A model generated the notes under the pieces. It saw nothing but the letters and a program-made list of their open reading frames with translations. It searched no databases and had not been told where the DNA came from. Source: Capronia americana (lineage: Eukaryota > Ascomycota > Eurotiomycetes > Chaetothyriales > Herpotrichiellaceae). From it: a stretch of DNA of 64,000 nt. The position numbers and the translations under genes are program-made. The stretch is from assembly GCA_016110215.1 (NCBI GenBank), contig JADWQD010000006.1, forward strand, positions 1,550,001 through 1,614,000, read 5' to 3'. This document shows, in pieces, positions 24,901-32,755 of this stretch (its first letter is position 1; each line of letters opens with the position of its first letter).

Positions 24901-25165
24901 GGATAAGGACAGGGATAGAGAGAGGGAGAAAACTACGGCAGCTGCGGCACACAGCGCCGACGATGTTTTCACAGATGCCAGTGCCCGTGCGAGTGTGGAT
25001 GCGGCCGGCGGTGGAACGGCCACGCCTGCGCGGAGGCCCTCGCTCGCGGGTGCCTTGGCCGGACCGGGCGGGAATGAAACCGACGGCACCGAGCGCGACA
25101 CGGACATCCATCGGAGAAAGAGCGTGCTGATGCTCGGCAAGAAGGTCTTGAATCGGCTGAGTTAG
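15926..25165 (+). CDS. fmp27: Fmp27 / Hobbit / BLTP2-type bridge-like lipid transfer protein
   Basis: A single uninterrupted exon encodes 3,079 residues. An N-terminal hydrophobic anchor covers about residues 5-30 (AAVLLLLYLSSFILLAILRV). The rest alternates beta-rich segments expected for repeating-groove (RBG) proteins. The diagnostic Fmp27 GFWDK motif is at about residues 1367-1371, followed by WKGDGDVQFRLKGTRDPYV. A serine/arginine-rich linker lies near residues 1050-1110, a coiled coil near 1830-1890, and the last 250 residues are serine-rich and low complexity with a KD/RE-repeat stretch. By family knowledge these rod-like proteins sit at ER-plasma membrane contacts and carry phospholipids between membranes; the yeast name reflects detection in mitochondria. 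The lack of introns over 9.2 kb contrasts with most neighbours. Confidence 0.92.
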   Translation: MPLVNATSVAAVLLLLYLSSFILLAILRVATGISIQRIGLSSLRHISYTPREGLRIDLRGLGLSIHRPTFAQPTWISLVFEELKVTLDPAALEPTAEAPKVNQEKQDGKDNIQGHHKKRASDQGHIWKRLTKTKESIKRLHRKIHLLRMFDIIALNTSAEIVGVGYVQVSSFTAAVYTRRKLLDRGRLFRHKKDPLGGQKPAEWVFTVKSILLGVGGRDPIEVLDAMTINVHGLLYRDREGLRDTSIAVKGGRLYVPVDELIHFSRKGKKLAKGPEQHEVLSPVDEISFEDLAGELDSPGSREAAIVQTVAESKEFLRSTLQSVQEVQVGMSFVRISKEIESLRQANLPLVANVVIHEIGVDLHRLEQNSPVHRMYFQREDIAHQALLAALSISVSLDEDDSRPNRIMYIPMATTTIRTTLPAKTMSFTQDRDVAERNTNILFANLVVTSPSLDLAPQHLMKLLAVANTHETSSQETPHNRHRLISRLLPKASIKFSVHEPVLRFVLPVANPAHAAPGEYDMIISSISSISLDLESSHSAGGELLYSLGSSFRVMSHKLYYQASTGTRHNLIITEALELKLQLTASKEVSVILQGNLRTFSVLMVREEVSKALYNIVKHFKHHSPSQKVVVQKPPRVAFLRKLPAWLIEASFEGSGCSFEAAGVDASVSAQTRGVALELESWSAQYSSAKSETSRKPKGRKVSTSVRYDEHFSPTKTVSPPSAHSRHRHSDPTDGRRLACHIKGFEGFIIESADSWEPAPFLSVPRLEVAFSTSRDQQGPLFHIHSAIRAFYLDFSLYRYYSIGVGGFVVKEAFLGPVPLKREAAHHTSPAHKEGAVEHVPVPLDAELFAVDIKAHYVQVKAHLPHDPPVMLQIYQLMGGRHRWSPPFLRAELVRLHAEAPHLKRVWARVVSISSLRVDLRHTKKKTQHGMVEEKTIDVATDFIRLGVPHGLEMYKVFDNFINTAKAMTQLHHRFKTRSNEYVLAKHPEPAKKVPRISVRTKALCFEFEDDPFEWKLGVIYHVGLVEQKQRLARMDAYRLKVKRMNEERRPRSSSRLRAHSAHSSRGGSPNGSSNHHPRRSRSVDTTPRKRSTSRGRRGRGSRQIRYDRDGVCALTSDAKIEANEAWEKLQVHNSRSWKRRIDFMLRLQNNAVKSVRQMFSGADEPPHDEQETETILGIPNRPGLMTVIISDLHLIIDKPSFPDAELPKFINEIGKGMPYDMQYGLLIPISLSLDMGEARVFLRDYPLNLLHIPAIRPGQPARLPSWSVRSDFVIAEEFRDERSTRHIKVEIVPKGQHGRSGEEIPAFAIDVRRTVAPVKTYSKPVIDINTSLPTTISWGTSYQPVIQDMMMIIESFTKPEIDPSERVGFWDKIRLSFHSRLVVNWKGDGDVQFRLKGTRDPYVVTGYGAGFVMCWRNDVQWLIHQVDDPREFMTVKSGEFVLAVPDYSHEARRSSEQQMRSDSDSMSSVSSTGKNAALFKKVIMKLSGNVQWTAGLVFERDIADGIRSSEFRPHYDVVLKNPLALHDVDLDTYDAFRGFRSHHIHLSIAVAAPFDRNWVGADSMPSESYNSVHLSPKFFSHFFNWWSTFSGVMSLPVRQGSLWRDPGKTSKKFGRHLATIKYNLLLSPLFLSHVYKHKDAEDYQADVVSATGLKIKIDSFMLDLHQRREYFNTMAKGRAKHMRTSGMKINKTELDFVRADLRAVAALIAGTTAEDLAKASDEKLSSLGEVPENIDLSQFTIPDQDLSWIDMDDFVELDWVLPAESNPETKILPLAFTPRFTYFRQTDHGGAIQGDASRTSPFGEEDTHFCVMGRDNDPRKVQMNLIEARLHDLEDRLQTHVRIMNEHELLVIRDGDRDRAYRDKQDLLVAQQKELESKRRFLQHGLRRLMGHANPGDAHQPDHSPEANGSTTKSIPESDGQSAGAHMDMDGLYSAPHDEFASDFNNRFIIHNVQLKWNNSLRNIILRYSHQVSQRRGFVYYMSRRAVKFILDIVDEQARAKDARRKQEKKQHTPVPPTPSVISPSEEKDEDSVIEDRIMQLLNDVKRFVHAPDAEESSAESPVDGDTNLENRASTSDPAEKIAENFQAMNSYHLRLIAPQIQLQSEKNTKAIVLISAKGMQLKVVSIMDKARMSDDVSGLVQRRFALDMDGAQFFVATQKTLARYLHLYSGNRYGNSPGSSWPPWVSLEAMFDFHLEPFGFQRVIQKTSAGLRYEKYNPLRLKYNEEVESNENGGVDDVERRENRIDQLWVDFPRIRVRCDSTQYYAMYIIVLDLLLYSEPLEKTRSERLEKIMLASDFSDLRGAPEMAESLQERIRQLEDIKLHFQINAKYLDKHGWQDRINLEKDLVSCEDELFFIMKAINTSQQKSEDRKASETSGILRWYLSASEIVWHLMRDKDEPLLEFQLGNAAYERIDNTDGSNHNALEIEHIRGWNLLPNALYPEIIGPYYEASEKDRRPSIMELQKMLQVHWYMLEAIAGIPVLEHFQVTVFPLKVQLERELAKKLFEYIFPSTGSDAFENGNFSPLMVKNMEPTDAEDDQEFVEAHSALMSGEGMDKSTADKAREPSPGAVARRLKPTYGLDYDEKHTNHFAHSKNKGLGISSEHHKFFKHFNNTNPRSVFKEPSRKGSSGSLRSTKKHDASSTSLVALGNGEAEKKRFNLGSASAKKDKKDKAANDDLSQMMSRASNYMTLAHVRLNSFVVCLSYKGKSDRNFEDLHDFVFRMPTLEYRNKTWSNLDLALRLKKDVIRALISHTGAIIGNKFTHHRPNKKQVERLKEIAHSSTIPNSDINLQLSGTSETTSLYSFSQDGKDDDLESGITFQSPPGTNGHHKNGTFHGPSPLLRSGSWSSGINTPNIGTTGSTVMVPTARSIPGTAGSVPTSGSGASGIFSSTSSLFSQRRPSSAHPSSVPSSSPGLAMTPTTTPTPPSTSHGPARSLLKDTIGRHFSGDTVKARVHFGGLSLIKSESHKEKEHNRERSESQSSHKDKDKDKDRDREREKTTAAAAHSADDVFTDASARASVDAAGGGTATPARRPSLAGALAGPGGNETDGTERDTDIHRRKSVLMLGKKVLNRLS

Positions 25166-25538
25166 GACATCGCTATTCAAAATCTTCTCTGCGATACGAG
25201 CACGAGCACGGGCGAGATTGAGCCCGGGTCGGGCGGTGATGGTGAAGGTGAAGCACGACGGTGGCTCGAACGGGAAAAGGCACGACGGCGCGCCTTGGGT
25301 GGATTTGACGGGATGGCGGAAAATACTTGCGTGGATGTCGGGAATATACGCGGTGTACATGTGCATGCTCAGGGTCCCAATCATGGTCACGGCACCTTGG
25401 ACACCATATACGGGCGGTTGCACACTAGTTTTTGTTTTGACGAGGGCGACGAAAAGCGAGGATAGGTCAGTTCGGCGCATTGCAGCGTGGCGGGTCAGGA
25501 TATGTTTGTAGCAAGAACAAGAGCAAGAGCGTCTTTGC

Positions 25539-25558
25539 TGCTGATGCTGATGCTGATG
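25539..25558. repeat. (gctgat)n microsatellite
   Basis: About three gctgat units in non-coding sequence between the convergent FMP27 and ARB1 genes. Confidence 0.8.
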
Positions 25559-25701
25559 AGATTTAAGATTCTTTCTCCAATGTATATGTCCGTGGCTTGG
25601 ACTACTATTTTCCAGAAATGCAAACTGGAGCATTGAAGCATTGAAGCTGAAACGCGTCAACGATTAAAGGACATACTAGTATGTTAGGACCGTTCTATCG
25701 C

Positions 25702-25735
25702 TACATACGCATACACATACACATACACATACACA
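25702..25735. repeat. (acatac)n microsatellite
   Basis: Five to six hexamer units of acatac/atacac type in the convergent spacer downstream of ARB1. A candidate length-polymorphic marker with no evident function. Confidence 0.9.
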
Positions 25736-25942
25736 ATTGCAGAGGTGATACAGCACCTCTACCGTGTTAGTCTGCCGGGGGAGGGGCCAGGGTGATGCGA
25801 TACTGTCAGGACGTAGATTCAGAGAGTTACGTGCTGGAATGTCCGTCGTGGGTAACTGTTGATTGCGGGTTCAATCTCAGTCACGGCCTCAGTCTAGTCT
25901 CATCTCGGACAGCTATGGAGAGTGCGTGTCACTGCCAGAGTC

Positions 25943-27788
25943 TCAATACGGATCATCGCCTTCGTTGTAGACTGCATCGCCGTCCTTCGACTCTCCGGCA
26001 TCAGGGACAGGTGACTCCTTCGCGGTTTCACCTGCACGTTCCCCGTCCTTGGTATTGCCATCTTCCTCTCCTCCCTCACCTTCCCCGTCGTCGCTGTCGT
26101 CTTCCGAGACATAATCATTCGCCCCCTTCATTGGCTTGGGCGGTTTCCACCCGATCAACATCTCGTTGAGAATGAACTCGTCGAACGAGGGAAACACGTC
26201 AAGCACCTCGTCAAAGAACATGATCCCGCAGCCAAGGGTCCGGATCGTGGCCTCGATCTTCGTGCCGACGCGCAACATTGATTGGAGGACCGATTCGACG
26301 AAGAAGACGTATTCCGCCGTGGGGGTGGCCGATGATGCCGCAGCGGCCGGAGGCGATGCTTCGGCTTCTCTCTCTGCGTCTGTGAGGTCTTCGGGCGGGG
26401 CGACCGGGTTGCGCCATGGCTTCGCCGTCACGCGGCCGACGGGGCGGAACTGCGTCGAGTGCGAGGTGTAGATCTGCTTGCATTGTTTGGAAGGTGGTTG
26501 GATCTTTGTGATCTCGAAGCTGGCGTGTTCTTGGACGTCGATCACGTCGAGCATCAAAGGCGTGTGGTTCTGCACACCGTCCAGGAAGCCGAGGTAGACG
26601 TTTTCCATGGCTGCGCCCGCGACCCCGAACTTGACAATCTGTTGTGCCTCTTCAGGCTGCATGCCCACGAAGACGGGGCCCTCTTCGTCATCTTTGCCCC
26701 ACCATGATTCGCCGTCGTAGTTGCGGGCGTAGCTCCCGTCGAAGAGCGTCGAGCAGGCGATGTTGAAGTCCCCGGGCAGGCGGCGGAGGGCTTCGGCCGC
26801 ATCCCAGAGCTCAGCTGCCGCGGCACGGCAGAATGCCCGCGATATGAGAATTTCGTCGTTGTACTCGCGGCAGACGTCGTGCTGGAGCAGATAGTCGAGG
26901 AATCGCTCGATGGTCGTGCATATGAGTTCGACCTGTTCTCTGGTCTCGAGGCCCCAGACCTGCTTCGTGCGGCGGCTGAGGAAGCTCTTGATGCAGCCGA
27001 GGAAGTCGACCTCGTAAAGACTTGTTTCCGTGTCTAGGCCGCGCTTATCCTCACTAATAGAGACTTCTGAGAGAGCCTGTGCAACCTCTACTTTGGATAA
27101 CCCTTCAGTGTCCATGCTCCCTTGGCCAACCTTCTGTCCTACGGACAGGCCACCGTACGCGAGGTACTTGTGTAGAATGTCACGGCGCTCGGGGGTAAGT
27201 TTACGAGTTCTCTCAAAACGAGCGATGGCTGTTAAGATTCGGTCGATGAAATCCAGCTCTCTAGAAGTAAAGGATGTACATCAGTAAGTGTATAGGATAT
27301 CCTCCACGAGCGGGCTTAGGCTTACGGGTCATAGAGTTCTTGCTCTTCAGCATGCTCTTCCGGCGTCAATGGGGCATCTGCGAAGAAGTCTTCGAAGCCG
27401 GTTGGTTTATTCTGTAACACCGGTCAGAATAGCCTTTAGTCTGGTGTTGAAGCCGTACCAATCCACGTTTACTGGCTGGCTTCCTGTTCTTCTTCTTTTT
27501 CTTCTTCTTCTCCTCGGCGGGTGGAACGTTGGATGCGACTCCGTAGTCCTCATCCTCAAGATCGCCGTACTCTGCTTCAGCTTGAACTGAGCCATCCACT
27601 TGAGTGTGCTGATGGCCAGCTGGAGGATTGTTAGGACTGCCGTTAGAATTGGCGCCTTTGGCTTTGGGTCTCAATGGGAGGTTCTGCACGTCATTACCAG
27701 TGGTTGCACTGTCTGAGATGGCATCGGCATCATGGGTGACAGCAGAATTAGGTTGAATTGCGCCTTGGGCCACAGGTGAAGGCTCCAT
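25943..27788 (-). CDS. arb1: Argonaute siRNA chaperone (ARC) complex subunit Arb1
   Basis: Exons on the minus strand are 27788-27459, 27411-27326 and 27260-25943, total 577 residues, with introns of 47 and 65 bp in phases 0 and 2. The N-terminal 110 residues are disordered and end in a polylysine run (about residues 95-105). The Arb1 domain opens with NKPTGFEDFFADAPLTPEE followed by ELYDP, and continues with RRDILHKYLAYGG. Further conserved blocks include QVWGLETREQVELICTTIE and LPGDFNIACSTLFDG. The C-terminus is acidic and disordered. In fission yeast Arb1 forms the ARC complex with Arb2 and Ago1, holds duplex siRNA, and is needed for heterochromatin silencing. Recognition is from the family motif; a role in this organism is inferred. 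Confidence 0.85.
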
Positions 27789-28392
27789 AGCTGCTGCCGT
27801 GGTTCTTCGCCAAAGTGAGGTGGATGTGATTGATAAGTGAGGCACCGCAGACAATAATTAGAAGGTGGTCAACCAGGAGAGGTCGCTAGTTTCCTGTAGA
27901 TCAAGTGTGTCTCGAGCAATTGAAGACTGTCTTGGAGTGTCACCTTCGTCGATGGCCAGTGACGATCTGAACATGAAGCCAGGTTTGAAACATTATTCAC
28001 CGCCAATGTACTGCGCGCGCAAAAGTGAAGATGTCAGGAGAGTGAAGGTTGGCTCAGCAAACAATCATTTCTGCAGACAGCCGGATGACGTTCCTGCGAG
28101 TCCACGTAGCTTCACCTTCTCAATGCAAGTCTCACTCCCCCATGGATATGCGGTAGTCGCGGTTTGATTCTTTCATCGCTCTGAGACGTGAAGGAGAGGA
28201 GGAAGTTGCTGGCCCCACGCTTCAGCTTGGTAGCGGTCGAAAAGCATCACTGTTTCCGCCAATGAAAGCAAGACTCAAGCGGGCGTTTCGAGGACTATGA
28301 ACTTGGAACTTCCCGCACCACAGAGCTGATTGAATACATGTAGAGCTCCCCCCGTTCATTTTCTCGTCCACTCCATATCTTCCACCTACAAC
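27789..28392. promoter_or_regulatory. divergent promoter region, ARB1 / IPMK
   Basis: 604 bp between the start codons of minus-strand ARB1 and the plus-strand inositol polyphosphate multikinase gene. Pyrimidine-rich sequence precedes the IPMK ATG. A 100-codon plus-strand frame at 27865-28167 has no recognisable features and is not called. Confidence 0.5.
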
Positions 28393-29614
28393 ATGGCAAC
28401 CTCTCAAACAAACCCCGCCAGCAAGAAAGTGGCAGTTGCACCCACTGACTCCGAGCTTGTACCATTCGACCACAGCGCCGCTGGACAGTATGCTACCTCC
28501 TTGAAGTCCACGACCTGTCCGATTCCATACTGACATTCTATTGTCCAGTGAAGGAATCAGCTCCAATGCTTCTGGTTCGCTGATTATCAAGCCCTGTACT
28601 CAAGCCGAGATTGACTTCTACGAGTCCGCGAAAGACCACCCTCTATTCCAGGCGCACATGCCCACCTTCATCGGCTCGTTGTCACAACATGAAGACCAAG
28701 ACGCGGTCGCCCCGCTGCTCGACGCGTCTCACAATGGCGTGGCCGCTCCTGCGGGTGTCATAACCGATCCGACTCCAGGCCTCATCAGGCGGGCGACCTG
28801 GAAACCCTCGGGCGGGAAGAAGCTCTCCACGGGGACAGCGATCGTTTTGGAGAACGTGGCGAGCGGGTTCAAACATCCGAATGTCCTGGACGTGAAGCTT
28901 GGCGTGAGGCTCTGGGACGACGACGCCCCCGTAGGGAAGAGAAGGAAACTGGAAGAAGTCGCGGAGAGGACAACGAGTGGAAGCCTGGGATTTCGGGTTG
29001 CAGGCATGAAGACTTGGGCTGGCACGATCCCCGAAGACGACTCCAAAGTGAAGCCCGCGGAAAAAGAGCACGTCGAGGTTAAGAACGGGTATAAATCCTA
29101 CAACAAGTTCTATGGCCAGTCTTTTAGGGCAGAAACCGTAGTTGATGCTTTCACGGCGTATTTTGGTGGCGTCGAAGAGAGCAACGGCCCAGCGGCCGAG
29201 AAGAAGGTCACGCTGAAGCATAAACGGGCAGGGTTCCTTCTTCAGCGGTTCATTCGCGAACTGGAGAGCATTCAGTATGTGCTTGAGAACGAAGAGAGCC
29301 GGATGTACAGTGCGAGTGTGTTGATGGTATATGAAGGAGACGAAGAGGCCTTGGAGGAGAGTATCGCGAACGAGGAGAAGGAAGATGCCAAGGCGGCAGA
29401 CGCTCAGGAGCATGAAGTTGTTGATGGAGATGAAGACGAAGATGAGGACGAGGTCGACGGCGAGGATGACGAGCAGGACACACGGCCGCACAAGATCCAC
29501 GAGGTGCGACTGATTGATTTTGCGCATGCCAGGTGGGCTCCCGGTGAGGGCCCAGACGAGAATGTTCTCAAGGGCATAAGATCCGTTCTTGACATTCTGC
29601 GTAGACTGGTTTAA
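28393..29614 (+). CDS. arg82: inositol polyphosphate multikinase (Arg82/IPMK family)
   Basis: Exons 28393-28487 and 28549-29614 (61-bp intron, phase 2) give 386 residues. The start ATGGCAACC lies in context caacATGG. The inositol-kinase signature PNVLDVKLG is at residues 142-150, followed by SLGFRVAGMKTW. The C-terminal lobe has SASVLMVYEG and the metal-binding VRLIDFAHARW, with the catalytic-lobe aspartate at D355. Between them is an acidic disordered insert (VVDGDEDEDEDEVDGEDDEQ) like the poly-acidic tract of yeast Arg82. The family phosphorylates Ins(1,4,5)P3 to InsP4 and InsP5 in the nucleus and supports mRNA export and transcription control. I see all key motifs and no break. Confidence 0.9.
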
Positions 29615-29786
29615 TTGAAGGAATGATGCTTTGTTTCGGTCCAGGCGTGGAACGGTCGAGTTACGGAGTCATCAGAGGTACAAGGTCCGCCGTCTATGAG
29701 CCTGAAGCACCGAACCTAGCACCCAGCTTCATCATTCTGGCGAAATGCTGGTCCGCTTCTAGAATACAAAAAGAAAATGCAGCGAT

Positions 29787-31341
29787 TCACATCCTATCCA
29801 AGCCGATGACGCCCTCTGGCCAACCGGCCCACACAATAGCTCGGTTCGGCACCCTGCCTGCCACCGGGCTGAGCAGACTGATCCTTCCTCTCACCTCGTC
29901 CGTATCCGTCACGTAAAGAAAGCCCATGACGCTACTGTCCCTCATGACTTCCTGCTCGGCTTCGCTATCACAATTCATCACTGCGAGCACGGAGCTGCGC
30001 ATCGCTGCCACGGGAGTGGTTACGCGTTCAAAGATCTGATTCGGAGGAAGGGGGACTCTTGTTGTCGCCGGGGACGTGTCGTCAGCATCATCGGCGCCGC
30101 CAGGCAGGAAAGAATCTTCGTCGTCCTCGTCAGGAGCCGTAAGCGTCGACGAGTCCGGCGTCGTGCCAACCCGCCGCCAGACGGTTAGAGTCGAGAAGTC
30201 GACTTGCTGCTGTCGAGGCTGCAATGCGACCCCGTTGCTTAGACGCGGGTTGCCGTAGAAGTAGGTCTTGATCTGAGCGGCCCGGAAGGCAACCATGTAG
30301 GGCACGTCGCGGTCGACGCAGCCGCCTGATTTGGCCAGCTTGACCACCGAAATCGTTTCTGGTGGATAGGTGGCTGACCGGCGTGACGCGATGGGCTGGC
30401 CGTCGAATTTCTTGACCATATCGCTATATAGTCTTTCTGAGCCTAGGCAGAGGATGGCTGAGACACCAAATTCAGACACGATGTTCTGGATGATGTCGTA
30501 TCCCACCCTGTTTCCGGCCGTGATGTTTGTCAAGCTACCTGGAGTGTCGATGATGAGGCCACTTTCTCTGGCCTCGGGATCTTGAGCAAGACGCCCTGCC
30601 ACTGCGAGAGCCAGCCGACTGACTTGAGCCTTGTAGACCTTCCCTTCCTTTTCTTCTGGTTTCGAGCTGCCGAAGAAGTAGACTAAGGGCAACTTGACCG
30701 GGATGGCGCCATTAGGGCCTGACATGGGCGCAGTTCCCCAACCTTCTTCGACGTCCATTAGACTCTTGAACACGGTTGCGGTCAAAGTGCCCGGGATGCT
30801 CATGACGCCTTCCTTCGTGTCCAGGTTCACGACGACGGGCGAGCGTCCCGATCGGTTGCCGTACCCCGTGAGGATTTTGGCAAGGGTAGTCTTGCCTGCA
30901 TTGTCCGGACCTAGGACCAAGACTCTCGGTCCTTCCCGACCACTGGCTCTCGCTTGGTCACGCAGTTCCTCAAGCGCAAAGTGAACGTTGATATATTCGC
31001 TCATGGGGGTTTCCTCGGCAGTGTACTCGCTCTGCAGAGCGTCGCCGCTGACCTCGAACGAGCAGCCATTCCACGTGTAAATTGCCGCTTTGGTGGCTGT
31101 GAAAGTGTAGGTGTTGCCCGTCACAAGTTCAGTGCCGAACAACTCGGCGGTGCCAGTCAGCAACTAGATCATTGTCAGAACGTAGACGAGGGTCGGCAGA
31201 TTGGTGTCTTACCTTGACCTGCACGTACTTGCCCACGGGGACCTCGAACCGCCATTCCGCTTCCTTCTGTAAGTCATGCTGTGTGGTCTCGACAATGTGA
31301 ACCTTTTCTGGCTCTTCTAGGCCAAGACCAGGCAAAGACAT
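29787..31341 (-). CDS. clp1: Clp1, mRNA cleavage and polyadenylation factor IA subunit
   Basis: Exons on the minus strand are 31341-31213 and 31163-29787 (49-bp intron, phase 0), total 501 residues. The start MSLPGLGLEEPEKVHI precedes a beta-rich N-terminal domain (WRFEVPVGKYVQVK). The P-loop GPDNAGKTT is at residues 128-136, with GLIIDTPGSL as a downstream nucleotide-site strand, and a C-terminal beta domain ends in GLDRM. Clp1 bridges CF IA with CPF through Pcf11 and binds ATP; fungal proteins are regarded as lacking the RNA 5'-kinase activity of human CLP1. A disordered acidic insertion (DEDDEDSFLPGGADDADD) interrupts the C-terminal domain. It converges on the IPMK gene with only 172 bp between stop codons. 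Confidence 0.92.
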
Positions 31342-32755
31342 TTCAACATTATGAGGCTGCTGAGAAAGCAATGCAGTCCAACTTCTCGGCGGGGGATACG
31401 TATGCCGTATTGACTCGACGACTATTGCTAATCACTCCTGGCGCTCGCATGAGATGTCTGGTGGAGGCCGCATGAGTCTGCGTGAAGCTGCCCGCGTCTG
31501 TCACTCGCGACTGAATTTCGCTGGGCAAACGGCAAAGTGATGGACTAGCGGCTTGGCACCCCGCTGACTCATCGCACGAGAATTCTCGGTGTTCTTGGTG
31601 CTCTCATAGGATAACTCGCACGCGTAAACGCTGAGATGAGTTTCGCATCTCTCATTCGACTTGCGCATTCTGGGTCGTCCTTGGTGCCTTGAGCACGTAC
31701 TCTGCCGGGCTGCAGCTGCGCAAGATCCTCCAGTCGGCTGCCTTGCTCCGGTCTGGACCCGAGAAGGCTGGTTCGCAAACTAGTGCAGATGCACAACTAG
31801 TCGTCGCTCGCTTGTGCCTTGGCCACGGACATTCTCCATTCCGCCGACCCCGTTGATCATCCCCAACTGACCTTTCGCAAGCATTGCCCAAGGATCTCGC
31901 GATCGTCATTTCCGGCTGCAGCAAAGGAAGCTAAGCTAAGCCATCTTCACGGCTGAGGACAGCTCCCTCGCCAGACAGCTTGCCCACTTAGGGCAACCAT
32001 CTGCCAACGGACCCATCTCGGCATTATATAATGGATTACATACTGCAGGAGCACATGCAGAGCTGGCATCCCATTCATGCCTGTCCGGGTATTGTCGTTA
32101 CTCCTATTGGACCCCAGCAGCAGAATGTCACGTTGTCCGCAGTCTCTGCTTGCTGGGAGATGGTTGGCAGTTTCACATCGGGCTCTAGGGTCAGCACTAT
32201 TCGAGATATGGGATAATGTACGGTCGCATAATTGTGATATCCGCCCGCTTCTCAACTTGTCAGCGGTAGCGAAAACCTAACGAACCCCGTCGTATAGAAC
32301 GAAGCCAAAGGGATTCGGCTTGCATGCGATCCATCTCTGAAGGGTGGCCAAGTTCGCGCGGCACAATAGGAGCCCGGCCCATTTGGCTTTCGCATTGACT
32401 ACGCACTGACGACAGGCCAGCATGCCTCGATTCGCTACCACTGGCTGGCCCATAGGAAAGCATCGTCCAACGACAAAGCGCACATACCTCCATCCCGAAA
32501 TCTTTAATCATAGCTTGCTCTCTGTTTATCAAGTTCAGTTTGTTGTCCTCTCTTCTCATTGCAACGTCACCTTCAATATCCAAGCCACCTCATGTGCGTT
32601 TCCGGTATCTCCAGCGACTTTGTGTGTACCGGAAGCATCAACAGGCATCATCCGGCAACGCCGGCTTCCACTATTTGAGGCTGCTCATTGATGCGTTTTG
32701 CTCATCCTGCCTTTGTCAATATCCTTGCGGGTGAAAGTGAAACGGCCTTCGCGTC
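31342..32755. promoter_or_regulatory. longest intergenic region: divergent CLP1 / ABC transporter promoters
   Basis: 1,414 bp separate the CLP1 start (31341) from the ABC transporter start (32756). It contains a perfect 12-bp palindrome with a TATATA core (32022-32033) and, about 92 bp before the transporter ATG, the inverted repeat CCGGC-AAC-GCCGG (32652-32664), which is an everted CCG-N7-CGG. No gene-like open frame is supported. Confidence 0.5.
32652..32664. promoter_or_regulatory. inverted repeat CCGGC-N3-GCCGG upstream of the ABC transporter
   Basis: Five-base arms match perfectly around aac. Zn2Cys6 factors bind paired CGG triplets, including everted CCG-Nx-CGG sites, so this could be a binding site; a Zn2Cys6 gene lies about 10 kb downstream. 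Binding is an inference. Confidence 0.4.

Larger units (their letters stand above)
25166..25942. other. convergent intergenic region, FMP27 / ARB1
   Basis: 777 bp between the 3' ends of two convergent genes. It contains two microsatellites (listed separately). A minus-strand open frame reaching from here into FMP27 is repeat- and composition-driven and is not supported as a gene. Confidence 0.55.

Noticed and set aside
24743..25660. 305-codon minus-strand open frame spanning the FMP27 3' end and spacer
   Set aside because: Composed of the antisense of low-complexity serine/KD-rich sequence plus repeat-rich spacer; no domain, and it crosses a clearly coding 3' end.
28682..29527. 281-codon minus-strand open frame in the IPMK gene
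   Set aside because: Antisense shadow of the kinase; the sense strand carries all family motifs.
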